Below, one piece after another: positions 49,035-58,071 of a DNA stretch of 64,000 nt (the stretch's first letter is position 1; each line of letters begins with the position of its first letter). The DNA is taken from positions 744,341-808,340 of the forward strand of contig NZ_LISW01000003.1 in the NCBI RefSeq assembly GCF_001905735.1. Reading direction: 5' to 3'. This DNA is from Streptomyces sp. CB01249 (GTDB lineage Bacteria; Actinomycetota; Actinomycetes; Streptomycetales; Streptomycetaceae). Under the pieces are notes generated by a model that saw nothing but the letters and a program-made list of their open reading frames with translations, was not told the DNA's origin and searched no databases. A program made the translations under genes and the position numbers.

Positions 49035-49927
49035 GACAGTGCCCTCCCCAGCGCGCGTCGGGCGAGCGCGGCGACGGTGCGCCGCAGGTGCAGTACGCCG
49101 GGGGGCAGCGGTGGTGCCTCTCCCCCGTCGGCGGGTGGTTCCTGGTCCGGGATGCAGGCGGCCGCGACGTACTCGCCGAAGGCGGCCAGCGCGTCGGGCG
49201 CGAGGCCGCGCGCCCCGTCCCAGTCGATCAGCGAGGCGATCCAGCGCTCCGCCTCCAGCGGGCGCAGCGGCATCGGGGCGATGGCGCCGACCGCGCAGCG
49301 CACCCCGCGCCGGGCCGGGTCGAGGACGATCGCGACGGAGGCGGTGGCGCGGCCCGGGCCGGTGCGGCCGGTGGCCTTGAGGAAGACCTGCGGGGCGTGC
49401 AGCAGGGGCACCCGGACGAAGCCGATCAGCTCGGCGGGCTCCAGCATCTCGCGGCCGGCCAGCAGGTGGGAGACGGGGATCTCGCGGCGGGCGCCGCCCG
49501 GGCCCGCGACGACCAGCTCGGCCTCCAGCGCGGCGAGTACCGGAAGCGCGTCGCCGGTCGGGGCGGCGGTCGCGATGTTGCCGCCGAGCGTGCCGGCGTT
49601 GCGGATCTGCGGGGGGCCCGCGGCGCGGGCGGAGGCGGCGAGCGCGGGGATGAGGGCCGCGAAGTCGGGCCGCCCCATGCGGGCGTGGGTCAGGCCGGCG
49701 CCCAGCAGGGCGTGCCCGTCCTGGTAGTGCCAGCCGCGCAGCTCGCTGATCCGGCCGAGTCCGACCAGACCGGAGGGGCGCAGGAGCCCCTTGTTGACGG
49801 CCGACATCAGGTCCGTGCCGCCTGCCACGGGGACGGCGGCCGGCATGGCGCCGAGTGCCGCCACCGCCTCGTCCAGCGAGGCAGGCAGCGTCACGGACTG
49901 CGTCGCCTGCGGTGCGTGCGTGGTCAA
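49031..49927 (-). CDS. FAD-binding (medium) subunit of the molybdoenzyme
   Basis: 298 aa, CO dehydrogenase flavoprotein-like. PVAGGTDLMSAVNKGLL gives the first FAD motif; NAGTLGGNIATAAPTGD the second. It passes electrons from the 2Fe-2S clusters to the acceptor. I chose TTG 49927 (GGAAGGGG upstream); the open frame continues to 50131 but that part is Cys/Arg-rich and not like a folded protein. First gene of the three. Confidence 0.86.
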   Translation of the reverse strand: MTTHAPQATQSVTLPASLDEAVAALGAMPAAVPVAGGTDLMSAVNKGLLRPSGLVGLGRISELRGWHYQDGHALLGAGLTHARMGRPDFAALIPALAASARAAGPPQIRNAGTLGGNIATAAPTGDALPVLAALEAELVVAGPGGARREIPVSHLLAGREMLEPAELIGFVRVPLLHAPQVFLKATGRTGPGRATASVAIVLDPARRGVRCAVGAIAPMPLRPLEAERWIASLIDWDGARGLAPDALAAFGEYVAAACIPDQEPPADGGEAPPLPPGVLHLRRTVAALARRALGRALS

Positions 49928-50180
49928 CCCAGCTGCCCCTTCCCGGTGTCCCGGCGCTCCCGCCTGTTTCGCCGTACGGTACGTGCTCGAAGCCCGGACG
50001 TGGCAACTCTGGCACATGTTCGGACCGGCCCGACGCGCAGGTCCGCGAAGGGTGTATCCGTCCAAGGTCAGGGTAATAGTCCCGTTTTCGCGCCGGTTCG
50101 GCGGTGAGCACCCTTTGCCGGTCTTACGCATCTCCGTACGGCTTTCTCCGTTGCGGGGGCGGCACCCCTTCGAACGGCCG
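49928..50180. other. Promoter region of the molybdoenzyme operon
   Basis: About 250 bp without coding character. It contains a short perfect inverted repeat CGTAC-G-GTACG at 49973-49983, a possible repressor half-site pair. Nothing else recognised. Confidence 0.45.
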
Positions 50181-50213
50181 CCGCCACCACGGTCGCAGGG
50201 GCCGTGGTGGCGG
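50181..50213 (-). terminator. Terminator after the hexosaminidase gene
   Basis: Perfect 12-bp stem (50181-50192 with 50202-50213), 9-nt loop, 21 bp past the stop. Confidence 0.85.
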
Positions 50214-50234
50214 GAGAGCGTGTTGGGGCCGGGC

Positions 50235-51866
50235 TCACACGTTCGGGGGTGCCCCCTCGATCGGGCGTCCGAGGACGCCCGGGCGCTGCTGCCAGGGCAG
50301 CGGTCCGGACGGCGGCCGGTAGCCGACGCCGAGGGCGTCGAGCCGGGCGTAGTGGGCGGTCATGCGGCGCTCGAAACCGGCGAAGTCCCGTTCGTCCGGG
50401 GCGGGCAGGGCGGACCAGGCGACCTCGGCGAAGGCGGCGAGGCGGGGGAAGACCTGGTAGTCGACGCGGGCCCGGTTCTGCATGACCTCGGACCAGGCGT
50501 TGGCCTGGGTGCCGAGGACGTGCCGGGCCGCCTCCTCGCTCAGGGACGGCGGAACGGGTTCAAAGCGGTAGACGTCCTCCAGGGTGCGCACGTATCCGAT
50601 GGGCATCGGCTCGTCGGGGCCGCCGTCCTGACGGTGGTCCAGATACACCTGCTGCTCCGGGCACATGACCACGTCGTGCCCGGCCTCGGCGGCCGCGATG
50701 CCGCCCGCGTAACCGCGCCAGGAGGAGACGGCGGCGCCGGGCGCGAGGCCGCCCTCCAGGATCTCGTCCCAGCCGATGAGGCGGCGGCCGCGCTCGGCGA
50801 GCCAGGTGTCGAAGTGGCGGATGAACCAGGACTGGAGCTCGTCCTCGTCCGCCAGGCCGAGTTCCTTGATGCGGGCCTGCGCGGCGGGCGACTCCTTCCA
50901 CTGGTCCTTGGGGCACTCGTCCCCGCCGACGTGGACGAACGGCGAGGTCTCCGGCGGGAAGAGGTCCAGGAGCTCCTCGAAGACGCCCTCGTAGAACCGC
51001 AGGACGTGGTCGGTGGGGGCCAGGACGTTCGGCGTGACGCCCCAGTTGTCCCAGACGCCGAGCGCCGAGGTGTCGATGACGTCGGTGTTGCCGAGTTCCG
51101 GGTAGGCGCTGATCGCGGCCTGCGAGTGGCCGGGGATGTCGATCTCGGGGACGACCCGGATGTGCCGGGCCGCGGCGTAGGCGACGATCTCGCGGATGTC
51201 GTCCTGGGTGTAGTGGCCGCCGTGCGGGGTCTCGTCCCACAGCTCGGAGGCCCGGTGCCCGTACTTGGTACGCGGCCGCCAGGCACCGACCTCGGTGAGG
51301 CGGGGGTGGCGCTTGATCTCGACGCGCCAGCCCTGGTCGTCGCTGAGGTGGAAGTGGAAGACGTTCAGCTTGTGGGCGGCGAGCAGGTCGAGGTAGCGCA
51401 GGACGTCGTCCTTGGGCAGGAAGTGCCGTGCCACGTCGAGCATCAGGCCGCGCCAGCCGAAGCGGGGCGCGTCCTCGATGTCGGTGAACCCGAAGGCCGC
51501 CCCGCCGTCACCCGTCGGCGCCTTCCGGAACGCCTCGGGGCCCAGCAGCTGGCGCAGGGTCTGGGCGCCCCAGAACACCCCGGCCGGGCTGCCGCCGGTG
51601 ATGACGACGCCCTCGTCGGACGTGGTGGTCAGCCGGTAGCCCTCGGGCGGCAGGGTGGCGTCGGTGCGCAGCGTGATGGCGCGCGGGGCGCCCTCGGGGG
51701 CGGGGGCGAGGGACAGGCCGAAGGCGGCGCCCAGGGTGGCGCGCAGCCAGCGTTCGGTGGTCTCGGTGCCGGGGGCCGCCGCGATGGTGGTGGACGCGTC
51801 CAGGACGCATCCGCAGCGCCCCCGGTCGTCGGTGCGCAGGGGCGCCGGGATCAGTTCCATGGCCAT
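50235..51866 (-). CDS. Beta-N-acetylhexosaminidase (GH20), no signal peptide
   Basis: 543 aa. A GH20b-like N-domain is followed by the TIM barrel with the Asp-Glu catalytic pair at 316-317 (HVGGDECPK). RGLMLDVARHF and FHFHLSDDQGWR are also diagnostic. There is no secretion signal, so the enzyme should act inside the cell on oligosaccharides brought in by the ABC importer encoded immediately upstream. Likely substrate: N,N'-diacetylchitobiose. ATG 51866, 4 bp after the permease stop. Confidence 0.94.
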   Translation of the reverse strand: MAMELIPAPLRTDDRGRCGCVLDASTTIAAAPGTETTERWLRATLGAAFGLSLAPAPEGAPRAITLRTDATLPPEGYRLTTTSDEGVVITGGSPAGVFWGAQTLRQLLGPEAFRKAPTGDGGAAFGFTDIEDAPRFGWRGLMLDVARHFLPKDDVLRYLDLLAAHKLNVFHFHLSDDQGWRVEIKRHPRLTEVGAWRPRTKYGHRASELWDETPHGGHYTQDDIREIVAYAAARHIRVVPEIDIPGHSQAAISAYPELGNTDVIDTSALGVWDNWGVTPNVLAPTDHVLRFYEGVFEELLDLFPPETSPFVHVGGDECPKDQWKESPAAQARIKELGLADEDELQSWFIRHFDTWLAERGRRLIGWDEILEGGLAPGAAVSSWRGYAGGIAAAEAGHDVVMCPEQQVYLDHRQDGGPDEPMPIGYVRTLEDVYRFEPVPPSLSEEAARHVLGTQANAWSEVMQNRARVDYQVFPRLAAFAEVAWSALPAPDERDFAGFERRMTAHYARLDALGVGYRPPSGPLPWQQRPGVLGRPIEGAPPNV

Positions 51867-51870
51867 GACG

Positions 51871-52719
51871 TCAGTCCTTAACCGCTCCGCCGAGTCCGGA
51901 GACCAGGCGTCGCTGTACGAGTACGAAGAAGACCAGCACGGGCACGGTCATCACCGTCGAGGCTGCCATGATCCCGCCCCAGTCGTTCTCGTCGGGTTTG
52001 AAGAAGACCAGCAGCGCCATGGGGAGCGTCGACTGGGAGGTGTCGCTGATGATGAACGACTTCGCGAACAGGAAGTCGTTCCAGGTGGAGATGAACGAGA
52101 AGACGCTCGTCGCCACCAGGCCGGGGAAGACCAGCGGGAAGAGGATCTGCCACAGGAAGCGGGTGCGGCTCGCGCCGTCGATGTACGCGGCCTCCTCCAG
52201 CGCGTCCGGCACGGCCCGTACGAAGCCCCGCAGCATCCAGATCGCGAACGGCAGCGAGAACGCCAGGTGCGGCAGGATCAGCGAGCCGAGCGTGTTCAGC
52301 TGGCCGAAGTCCCGCATCAGGAAGAACAGCGGGATCGTCAGCGCCTCGACCGGCACCATCTGCGCGACCAGGAACATGATCAGCAGCGTGGTCCGGAAGC
52401 GGAACCGGAACCGGGTGACCGCCGTGGCAGCCAGGAACGCGATGAGCGCGGAGGCGACGACGACCGTCCCGGCGACGAGCAGGCTGTTGACGAAGTAGCG
52501 CCCGAAGTCCTGCTGCTGGAAGACCCGCCGGAAGGAGTCCAGGGACGGCGACAGGGTCCAGGGCCTGGGGTGCGTGGACTGGACCTCGCCCGCCGGTTTG
52601 AGGGCGGAGAGCACCATCCAGTACAGCGGGAACGCGACGGCGGCGGCGATGAGCAGCGCGGCGGCCTCGGCGGCGAGCCGGCCGGGCCGGCGGACGAACG
52701 AGCGGACGGACAGGCTCAC
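51871..52719 (-). CDS. Carbohydrate ABC transporter permease (MalG family)
   Basis: 282 aa, six helices, EAA loop EEAAYIDGASRTRFLWQILFPLVFPG. Pairs with the MalF-type permease upstream. GTG 52719 has GGAGGAACT and overlaps that gene's stop (GTGA). No ATPase gene is in the cluster; in Streptomyces such systems share the multi-substrate ATPase MsiK. Confidence 0.93.
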   Translation of the reverse strand: MSLSVRSFVRRPGRLAAEAAALLIAAAVAFPLYWMVLSALKPAGEVQSTHPRPWTLSPSLDSFRRVFQQQDFGRYFVNSLLVAGTVVVASALIAFLAATAVTRFRFRFRTTLLIMFLVAQMVPVEALTIPLFFLMRDFGQLNTLGSLILPHLAFSLPFAIWMLRGFVRAVPDALEEAAYIDGASRTRFLWQILFPLVFPGLVATSVFSFISTWNDFLFAKSFIISDTSQSTLPMALLVFFKPDENDWGGIMAASTVMTVPVLVFFVLVQRRLVSGLGGAVKD

Positions 52720-53669
52720 AGTTCCTCCCCCTGACGGCGTACGAGGCGCAGGTGGACCAGCGTCACGGCGAGCAGGATCAGCAGCATCACGACGCCGATC
52801 GCGGAGCCGAGGCTGTACTGCGAGGAGGCGAACGCCTTCTGGTACGCGTACACGTTCAGCACCAGGTTCTGTCCGGCGATCCCGCCGCCGTTGGTCATGA
52901 CGTAGATCTGGGTGAACACCTTGAAGTCCCAGATGACCGACTGGATGGTGACGACGGTGAGGATCGGCCGCAGCATCGGGGCCGTGACGGAACGCCAGAT
53001 CCGCCACTGCGAGGCCCCGTCCAGCGCGGCCGCCTCCAGGACCTCGGTGGGGATCGCCCGGATGCCCGCGTACACCGTGACCATCACGAACGGGAAGGAG
53101 CACCACAGGACTTCGAGGAGCACCAGCGTGAAGGCGCTGTAGCGCCCGTACGTCCACGAGTGGTCGCCGAGCCCCAGGATGCGGTTGACCGGGCCGAAGT
53201 CGGCGTCGAAGAGGAAGACCCAGACGGTCGACCCGGTGATCGCGGGCGTGGCCCAGGCGCCGAGCGCGGCGAGCATGAGGGCGAGCCGGGGCACGGCCCG
53301 TATCCGGGTGAGCAGGACGGCCAGCGCGCAGCCGACGAGCAGGGTGGCCAGGACGCAGGCGGCGGCGAAGACCACGGTGGCGGACAGGACCTGCCAGAAC
53401 TGGCCGTCGCCGAAGAGGGTGGTGTAGTTGCCGAAGCCCTGGAAGGTGGCCGGTTCGCCGCCGCTGACCTGGGCCTGGGTGTACTCCAGGAAGGAGATCA
53501 GGCCGAGCTGGTAGATCGGGTAGACCAGCAGCCCGCCGAGCAGGACGAGCGCGGGCAGCAGGTAGAGCCAGGGCGTCCAGCCCGGCCGCCGGGCCGGGGA
53601 GACCGGGCGGCGGCGCGGGCGGGTCGCGGGTGTGGGGCGTGTTTTGTACGCCGTGCTGTTCGCGGTCAT
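52716..53669 (-). CDS. Carbohydrate ABC transporter permease (MalF family)
   Basis: 317 aa: Arg/Pro-rich cytoplasmic head, then six helices with the EAA loop LEAAALDGASQWRIWRSVTAPMLRPIL. Second gene of the cluster. ATG 53669 lies 2 bp after the binding-protein stop, so the genes are tightly linked. Expected substrate is a chito-oligosaccharide because of the adjacent hexosaminidase. Confidence 0.93.
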   Translation of the reverse strand: MTANSTAYKTRPTPATRPRRRPVSPARRPGWTPWLYLLPALVLLGGLLVYPIYQLGLISFLEYTQAQVSGGEPATFQGFGNYTTLFGDGQFWQVLSATVVFAAACVLATLLVGCALAVLLTRIRAVPRLALMLAALGAWATPAITGSTVWVFLFDADFGPVNRILGLGDHSWTYGRYSAFTLVLLEVLWCSFPFVMVTVYAGIRAIPTEVLEAAALDGASQWRIWRSVTAPMLRPILTVVTIQSVIWDFKVFTQIYVMTNGGGIAGQNLVLNVYAYQKAFASSQYSLGSAIGVVMLLILLAVTLVHLRLVRRQGEEL

Positions 53670-53671
53670 CG

Positions 53672-54976
53672 TCAGCCCGCGTCGGCGAACGCCGCGTCCA
53701 TCTTCTTCGCGGCGTCGTCGGCCGCCTTCGCCACGTCCTTACGGCCGCTGACGATCTCCTGGAACATCGTGGGCAGGATCAGCGAGGAGTCGATCTGCCC
53801 CCAGGCCGGGGATGCGGGCACGAACTTGGCCCCGGCGCCGAGCGTCTTGACGAAGGGCTCGACGAACGGCTCGCGCTTCGCCGCGGCGGCGCGGACGTCG
53901 CTGTAGGTCGGCAGGAAGCCCATCGCGTCGAACATCCGTGCCTGGGACGCCTTGCCGGTCAGCTCCTTCATCAGTTCGACGGCGAGGGTGCGGTGGCCGC
54001 TGCTCTTCAGCACGCCGATGTTGTTGCCGCCCGCGAAGGCGGGCGCTATGGAGCCCTCGGCCACGCCGGGCAGCGGGACCACGGCGTACTTGCCCTTGAC
54101 GCTGCCGGCCTCGACGGCCGCGTGGCTGAAGTCGCCGCCGATGGCCATGGCGGCCTTGCCGGACGCGAAGGCGGTGACGGTCGCGTTGCCGCCCATGGCC
54201 GCGCACTTGGCGGGCGGGCAGTTGGTGGCGCCGAACAGCGAGGTGTACGCCTCGATGCCCTTGCGGGCCTTCGCGCTATTGATGGCCGACGTGTACGAGG
54301 AGCCGTCCTGGTCGGCCAGTTCGCCGCCGTTGGCCCAGATGAACGGCATCGCGCCGTAGGTGTAGGCGCCGCCGACGGCGAGCCCGTACAGGTCCGGCTT
54401 CTTCCGGTGGATCTTCTTGGCGGTGGAAATCAGTTCGGCCTGGGACTTGGGCGGTTCGATGCCCAGGTCCGCGAAGACGTCGGTGCGGTAGTAGAGCGCG
54501 CGTACGCCGACGAAGAGCGGGGCCCCGTAGACCTTGCCGCCGACCGTGACGGACTGCTTGGCGGCCGGGTCGGTGTCCTTGGCGTCGGCCCAGGCGCCGA
54601 ACTCGGAGGTGATGTCGGCGAGTCCGCCGTCCTTCACGTATCCGGCGGTGTCGGTGTTGCCGTACTCGATGAGGTCGGGGGCGCTCTTCGGGTCGTTGAA
54701 GGCGGCCTTGACGCGCTGGGCACGGGTCTCGACCGGGATGTACTCGATCTCGACCTTCGCGCCCTCGTGGGCCTTCCTGAAGGCGGCGACCGCGGTGTCG
54801 ACGACCTTCTCCTTCGGCTTGTTGCCGACCTCCTGGAACAGCCAGACACGCAGCGTGCCGGTCTTCTCGTCGCCCTTGGCTCCGGTGTCGGAGGTCTGCG
54901 GCGCGCAGGCGGTGGCGGTGAGGCCCGCCAGGACGAGCGCCGCGGCCGGGGCGGCGATTCGGGCAGAGAACTTCAT
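53672..54976 (-). CDS. Sugar-binding lipoprotein of ABC importer
   Basis: 434 aa, lipobox TATAC (Cys24). SBP family 1 fold: GTLRVWLFQEVGNKPKEKVVDTAVAAF, PDLIEYGNTDTAGYVKDGGLADIT, YGAPLFVGVRALYYRTD. It captures the sugar for the MalFG-type permeases. The upstream region has a palindrome at 54997-55017 and a dre site at 55072-55087, so DasR and perhaps a second regulator act here. Confidence 0.93.
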   Translation of the reverse strand: MKFSARIAAPAAALVLAGLTATACAPQTSDTGAKGDEKTGTLRVWLFQEVGNKPKEKVVDTAVAAFRKAHEGAKVEIEYIPVETRAQRVKAAFNDPKSAPDLIEYGNTDTAGYVKDGGLADITSEFGAWADAKDTDPAAKQSVTVGGKVYGAPLFVGVRALYYRTDVFADLGIEPPKSQAELISTAKKIHRKKPDLYGLAVGGAYTYGAMPFIWANGGELADQDGSSYTSAINSAKARKGIEAYTSLFGATNCPPAKCAAMGGNATVTAFASGKAAMAIGGDFSHAAVEAGSVKGKYAVVPLPGVAEGSIAPAFAGGNNIGVLKSSGHRTLAVELMKELTGKASQARMFDAMGFLPTYSDVRAAAAKREPFVEPFVKTLGAGAKFVPASPAWGQIDSSLILPTMFQEIVSGRKDVAKAADDAAKKMDAAFADAG

Positions 54977-54996
54977 CCGGGAACCCCTACCGGTCA

Positions 54997-55017
54997 GCGT
55001 TGCAACATATGCAACGC
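54997..55017. promoter_or_regulatory. 21-bp operator-like palindrome before the sugar ABC operon
   Basis: GCGTTGC (54997-55003) and GCAACGC (55011-55017) flank AACATAT. It lies 20 bp before the start codon, within the transcribed leader or promoter. The size and form suit a LacI- or ROK-type repressor. Confidence 0.5.
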
Positions 55018-55071
55018 ATGTTTCGTTCTGCACAACAGGCAGGAGAGTAGGTCCGGACCTGGACGGCCACA

Positions 55072-55087
55072 AGTGGTCTGCACCACG
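55072..55087. promoter_or_regulatory. DasR responsive element (dre) upstream of the sugar ABC/hexosaminidase operon
   Basis: AGTGGTCTGCACCACG fits the 16-bp dre consensus at all but the central and last positions and compares well with the nag sites in this window. It lies 96 bp before the binding-protein start. Confidence 0.8.
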
Positions 55088-55139
55088 TCTGCACCACTCC
55101 GTGACCTGGCGGAGCACCCCGTGCAACGGCACACGAAAA

Positions 55140-55173
55140 ACCCCCGGGGCACGCGGATGCGTGCCCCGGGGGT
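55140..55173 (-). terminator. Terminator after the DUF3039 gene
   Basis: 14-bp stem (55141-55154 with 55159-55172), 4-nt loop, followed on the minus strand by a run of five T residues. Confidence 0.9.
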
Positions 55174-55210
55174 CTCCCGGACCTTCAGCTGCGGGCCGTA
55201 CCGGTGGCCG

Positions 55211-55498
55211 CTACTTCTTGTCCTTGCCGCCCTTGCCCTTGTCGCCGCCGGCGCCCATGGACTCGTAGATCTCCTTGCACATGGGACAGACCGGGTACTT
55301 CTTGGGGTCGCGCCCCGGTACCCAGACCTTGCCGCACAGTGCGACCACGGGGGTGCCCTCCAGGGCACTCGCCATGATCTTGTCCTTCTGGACGTAATGG
55401 GCGTAGCGCTCGTGGTCGCCGTCGCCGTTCGACACCTGTGGTGTCGGCTCCACGAGGGTTCCGGTACCTGCCCCGCGCTCGGGCTCAAGAGTGCTCAT
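55211..55498 (-). CDS. DUF3039 family protein
   Basis: 95 aa. Conserved HYVQKDKIMASALEGTPVVALCGKVWVP and a CPMC pair suggest a small zinc-binding fold (Cys in ALCGK plus CPMC). The C-terminus is Gly-Lys-rich. Widespread in actinobacteria; function unknown. ATG 55498. Downstream of yqgE on the same strand. Confidence 0.9.
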   Translation of the reverse strand: MSTLEPERGAGTGTLVEPTPQVSNGDGDHERYAHYVQKDKIMASALEGTPVVALCGKVWVPGRDPKKYPVCPMCKEIYESMGAGGDKGKGGKDKK

Positions 55499-55527
55499 AA
55501 CCGCCAAGCGTACTGAAGAACGGGACA

Positions 55528-56088
55528 TCAGTTCAGCGAAGGGTCGTCCGGATACGTGGCGATCATGGCCAGTTCGCTGCGCTGCCGGCGCAGGACCGCA
55601 CGCCACAGGCCCTCCGGGCGTGGCGAGGACACGTCACCGGGCTCCGATTCCACCACGTACCAGGCGCCCTCGGACAGCTCGCGCTCCAGTTGTCCGGGCC
55701 CCCAGCCCGCATACCCCGCGAAGATCCGCAGCGAGCCCACGGCCGCCGCCAGCAGTTCGGGCGGCGCCTCCAGGTCGACCAGGCCGATCGCCCCGTACAC
55801 CCGGCGCCAGCCGAGGGGGCCCTCGCCGCCCGGGATCACCGCGACCCCGAGGGCGGAGTCCAGCGAGACCGGTCCGCCCTGGAAGACGACCTCCGGCTCA
55901 CCGGTCAGCCCGGCCCAGGCCGCCAGGATGTCCACGACGCCCACCGGCGTGGGGCGGTTGAGGACCACACCGAGGGAGCCCTCCTCGTCGTGGTCGAGGA
56001 GCAGCACGACCGCGCGGTCGAAGTTCGGGTCCGCCAGGGCGGGCGCGGCCACGAGCAGCCGCCCTGTGAGCGAGGACACCTCGGTCAT
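55528..56088 (-). CDS. YqgE/AlgH family protein
   Basis: 186 aa, DUF179. Recognisable are SLTGRLLVAAPALADPNFDRAVVLLLDHDEEGSLGVVLNRP at the start (split), FQGGPVSLDSALGVAVI, and YAGWGPGQLERELSEGAWYV. Conserved but of unclear function; AlgH was named from alginate regulation in Pseudomonas. ATG 56088. Divergent from murA. Confidence 0.93.
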   Translation of the reverse strand: MTEVSSLTGRLLVAAPALADPNFDRAVVLLLDHDEEGSLGVVLNRPTPVGVVDILAAWAGLTGEPEVVFQGGPVSLDSALGVAVIPGGEGPLGWRRVYGAIGLVDLEAPPELLAAAVGSLRIFAGYAGWGPGQLERELSEGAWYVVESEPGDVSSPRPEGLWRAVLRRQRSELAMIATYPDDPSLN

Positions 56089-56363
56089 GGCAGAAATGAT
56101 CCCGCATCCCGGGCCGTGGCGGGGGCCAAGTGACACGGTCGTCGCGCTCGGTGCCCGAGCGCAGCTCAGGGCGCACGGGTGCACGAGGAGCGCACGGCGG
56201 GACCGGCGATCCGGACGGTGACCCTCCGCAAGTCCCGTACAGCAGAGCGTGTTGTGGCGGATTCATGACGTTCGTACACCACCCGTTCCCCTACGGAACG
56301 GGGGTGCGGGGCCATTACTCTTTCGTTTGGCCCCCTGCCCGACCACTCCGGAACGCGAGATTC

Positions 56364-57704
56364 ATGACCGGCACAGACGATGTCCTGCTTGTCCACGGCG
56401 GAACCCCGCTGGAGGGCGAGATCCGCGTCCGAGGCGCCAAGAACCTGGTGCCCAAGGCGATGGTCGCCGCGCTGCTCGGCAGCGGGCCGAGCCGGCTGCG
56501 CAACGTGCCCGACATCCGCGACGTACGCGTGGTGCGCGGGCTGCTCCAGCTGCACGGCGTGACGGTCCGCCCCGGTGAGGAGCCGGGCGAACTGGTCCTG
56601 GACCCCACGCACGTCGAGAGCGCCAACGTCGCCGACATCGACGCGCACGCGGGCTCCTCGCGCATCCCGATCCTGTTCTGCGGTCCGCTGCTGCACCGCC
56701 TGGGCCACGCGTTCATCCCGGGGCTCGGCGGCTGCGACATCGGCGGCCGGCCGATCGACTTCCACTTCGACGTGCTGCGCCAGTTCGGCGCGACCATCGA
56801 GAAGCGGGCGGACGGGCAGTACCTGGAGGCCCCGCAGCGGCTGCGCGGCACCAAGATCCGGCTGCCGTACCCCTCGGTGGGCTCCACCGAGCAGGTGCTG
56901 CTGACCGCGGTGCTCGCCGAGGGCGTCACGGAGCTGTCCAACGCGGCCGTGGAGCCGGAGATCGAGGACCTGATCTGCGTCCTGCAGAAAATGGGCGCGA
57001 TCATCTCGATGGACACCGACCGGACCATCCGGATCACCGGTGTGGACCGCCTCGACGGCTACACCCACCGCGCCCTCCCGGACCGCCTGGAGGCCGCCTC
57101 CTGGGCGTCCGCCGCACTGGCGACCGAGGGCAACATCTACGTCCGGGGCGCCCAGCAGCGCTCGATGATGACGTTCCTGAACACCTACCGCAAGGTCGGC
57201 GGCGCGTTCGAGATCGACGACGAGGGCATCCGCTTCTGGCACCCGGGCGGCGCGCTCAACGCCATCGCGCTGGAGACGGACGTGCACCCCGGCTTCCAGA
57301 CGGACTGGCAGCAGCCGCTGGTCGTCGCGCTGACGCAGGCCGCGGGCCTCTCCATCGTCCACGAGACGGTGTACGAGTCCCGGCTCGGCTTCACCTCCGC
57401 GCTGAACCAGATGGGCGCGCACATCCAGCTCTACCGCGAGTGCCTGGGCGGCTCGGACTGCCGCTTCGGCCAGCGCAACTTCCTGCACTCCGCGGTCGTG
57501 TCGGGCCCCACGAAGCTCCAGGGCGCGGACCTGGTCATCCCGGACCTGCGCGGCGGTTTCTCGTACCTGATCGCCGCCCTCGCGGCCCAGGGCACCTCCC
57601 GGGTGCACGGCATCGACCTGATCAACCGGGGCTACGAGAACTTCATGGACAAGCTGGAGAAGCTGGGCGCGAAGGTCGAGCTGCCGGGCGGCTCGCTGGT
57701 CTGA
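56364..57704 (+). CDS. murA: UDP-N-acetylglucosamine 1-carboxyvinyltransferase
   Basis: 446-aa enolpyruvyl transferase, first committed step of peptidoglycan synthesis (UDP-GlcNAc + PEP). The active-site Cys is C124 in LGGCDIGGRPIDFH, so fosfomycin sensitivity is expected; K26 in RGAKN is the other catalytic residue. ATG 56364 gives the family start; no strong ribosome-binding site is seen. A bidirectional terminator at 57738-57773 follows. Confidence 0.96.
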   Translation: MTGTDDVLLVHGGTPLEGEIRVRGAKNLVPKAMVAALLGSGPSRLRNVPDIRDVRVVRGLLQLHGVTVRPGEEPGELVLDPTHVESANVADIDAHAGSSRIPILFCGPLLHRLGHAFIPGLGGCDIGGRPIDFHFDVLRQFGATIEKRADGQYLEAPQRLRGTKIRLPYPSVGSTEQVLLTAVLAEGVTELSNAAVEPEIEDLICVLQKMGAIISMDTDRTIRITGVDRLDGYTHRALPDRLEAASWASAALATEGNIYVRGAQQRSMMTFLNTYRKVGGAFEIDDEGIRFWHPGGALNAIALETDVHPGFQTDWQQPLVVALTQAAGLSIVHETVYESRLGFTSALNQMGAHIQLYRECLGGSDCRFGQRNFLHSAVVSGPTKLQGADLVIPDLRGGFSYLIAALAAQGTSRVHGIDLINRGYENFMDKLEKLGAKVELPGGSLV

Positions 57705-57737
57705 CGGGCCTGAGCGGCCGCTGGAGGGCCGAATGCC

Positions 57738-57773
57738 GGAGGGCGGCCACCCCGGGTGGGGTGGCCGCCCTCC
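57738..57773. terminator. Bidirectional terminator between murA and hup
   Basis: Perfect 16-bp stem (57738-57753 with 57758-57773) and 4-nt loop between converging genes. Confidence 0.92.
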
Positions 57774-57789
57774 GTCGTGCCCAGGGGTC

Positions 57790-58071
57790 TTACTTGCCCT
57801 TGGCGGCTTCCTTGAGCTTGGAGCCCGCGGAGACCTTCACGCTGTAGCCGGCCGGGATGTTGATCGGGTCGCCGGTCTGCGGGTTACGAGCGGTGCGAGC
57901 GGCACGGTGGGTGCGCTCGAAGGTCAGGAAACCGGGGATGGTGACCTTCTCGTCGCCCTTGGCGACGACCTCACCGACGGTCTCGGCGAGAGCGGCCAGC
58001 ACGGCGTCGGCGTCCTTGCGGGTCACCTCGGCACGGTCGGCCAGGGCGGCCACCAGCTCACTGCGGTTCAT
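57790..58071 (-). CDS. hup: HU family DNA-binding protein
   Basis: 93-aa nucleoid protein. MNRSELVAALADRAEVTRKDADAVLAAL (split here) and GDEKVTIPGFLTFERTHRAART lead to the DNA-arm motif RNPQTGDPINIPAGYSVKV. It is the short HU of Streptomyces (HupA type), not the Lys-tailed HupS. ATG 58071 follows GGGAG. A ~350-bp non-coding leader region lies upstream. Confidence 0.95.
   Translation of the reverse strand: MNRSELVAALADRAEVTRKDADAVLAALAETVGEVVAKGDEKVTIPGFLTFERTHRAARTARNPQTGDPINIPAGYSVKVSAGSKLKEAAKGK

Noticed and set aside
47577..50111. Single 844-codon reading of the [2Fe-2S] subunit including upstream sequence
   Set aside because: The upstream part is the wrong frame of the FAD subunit; GTG 49034 with GGGAGGG and stop overlap marks the true start.
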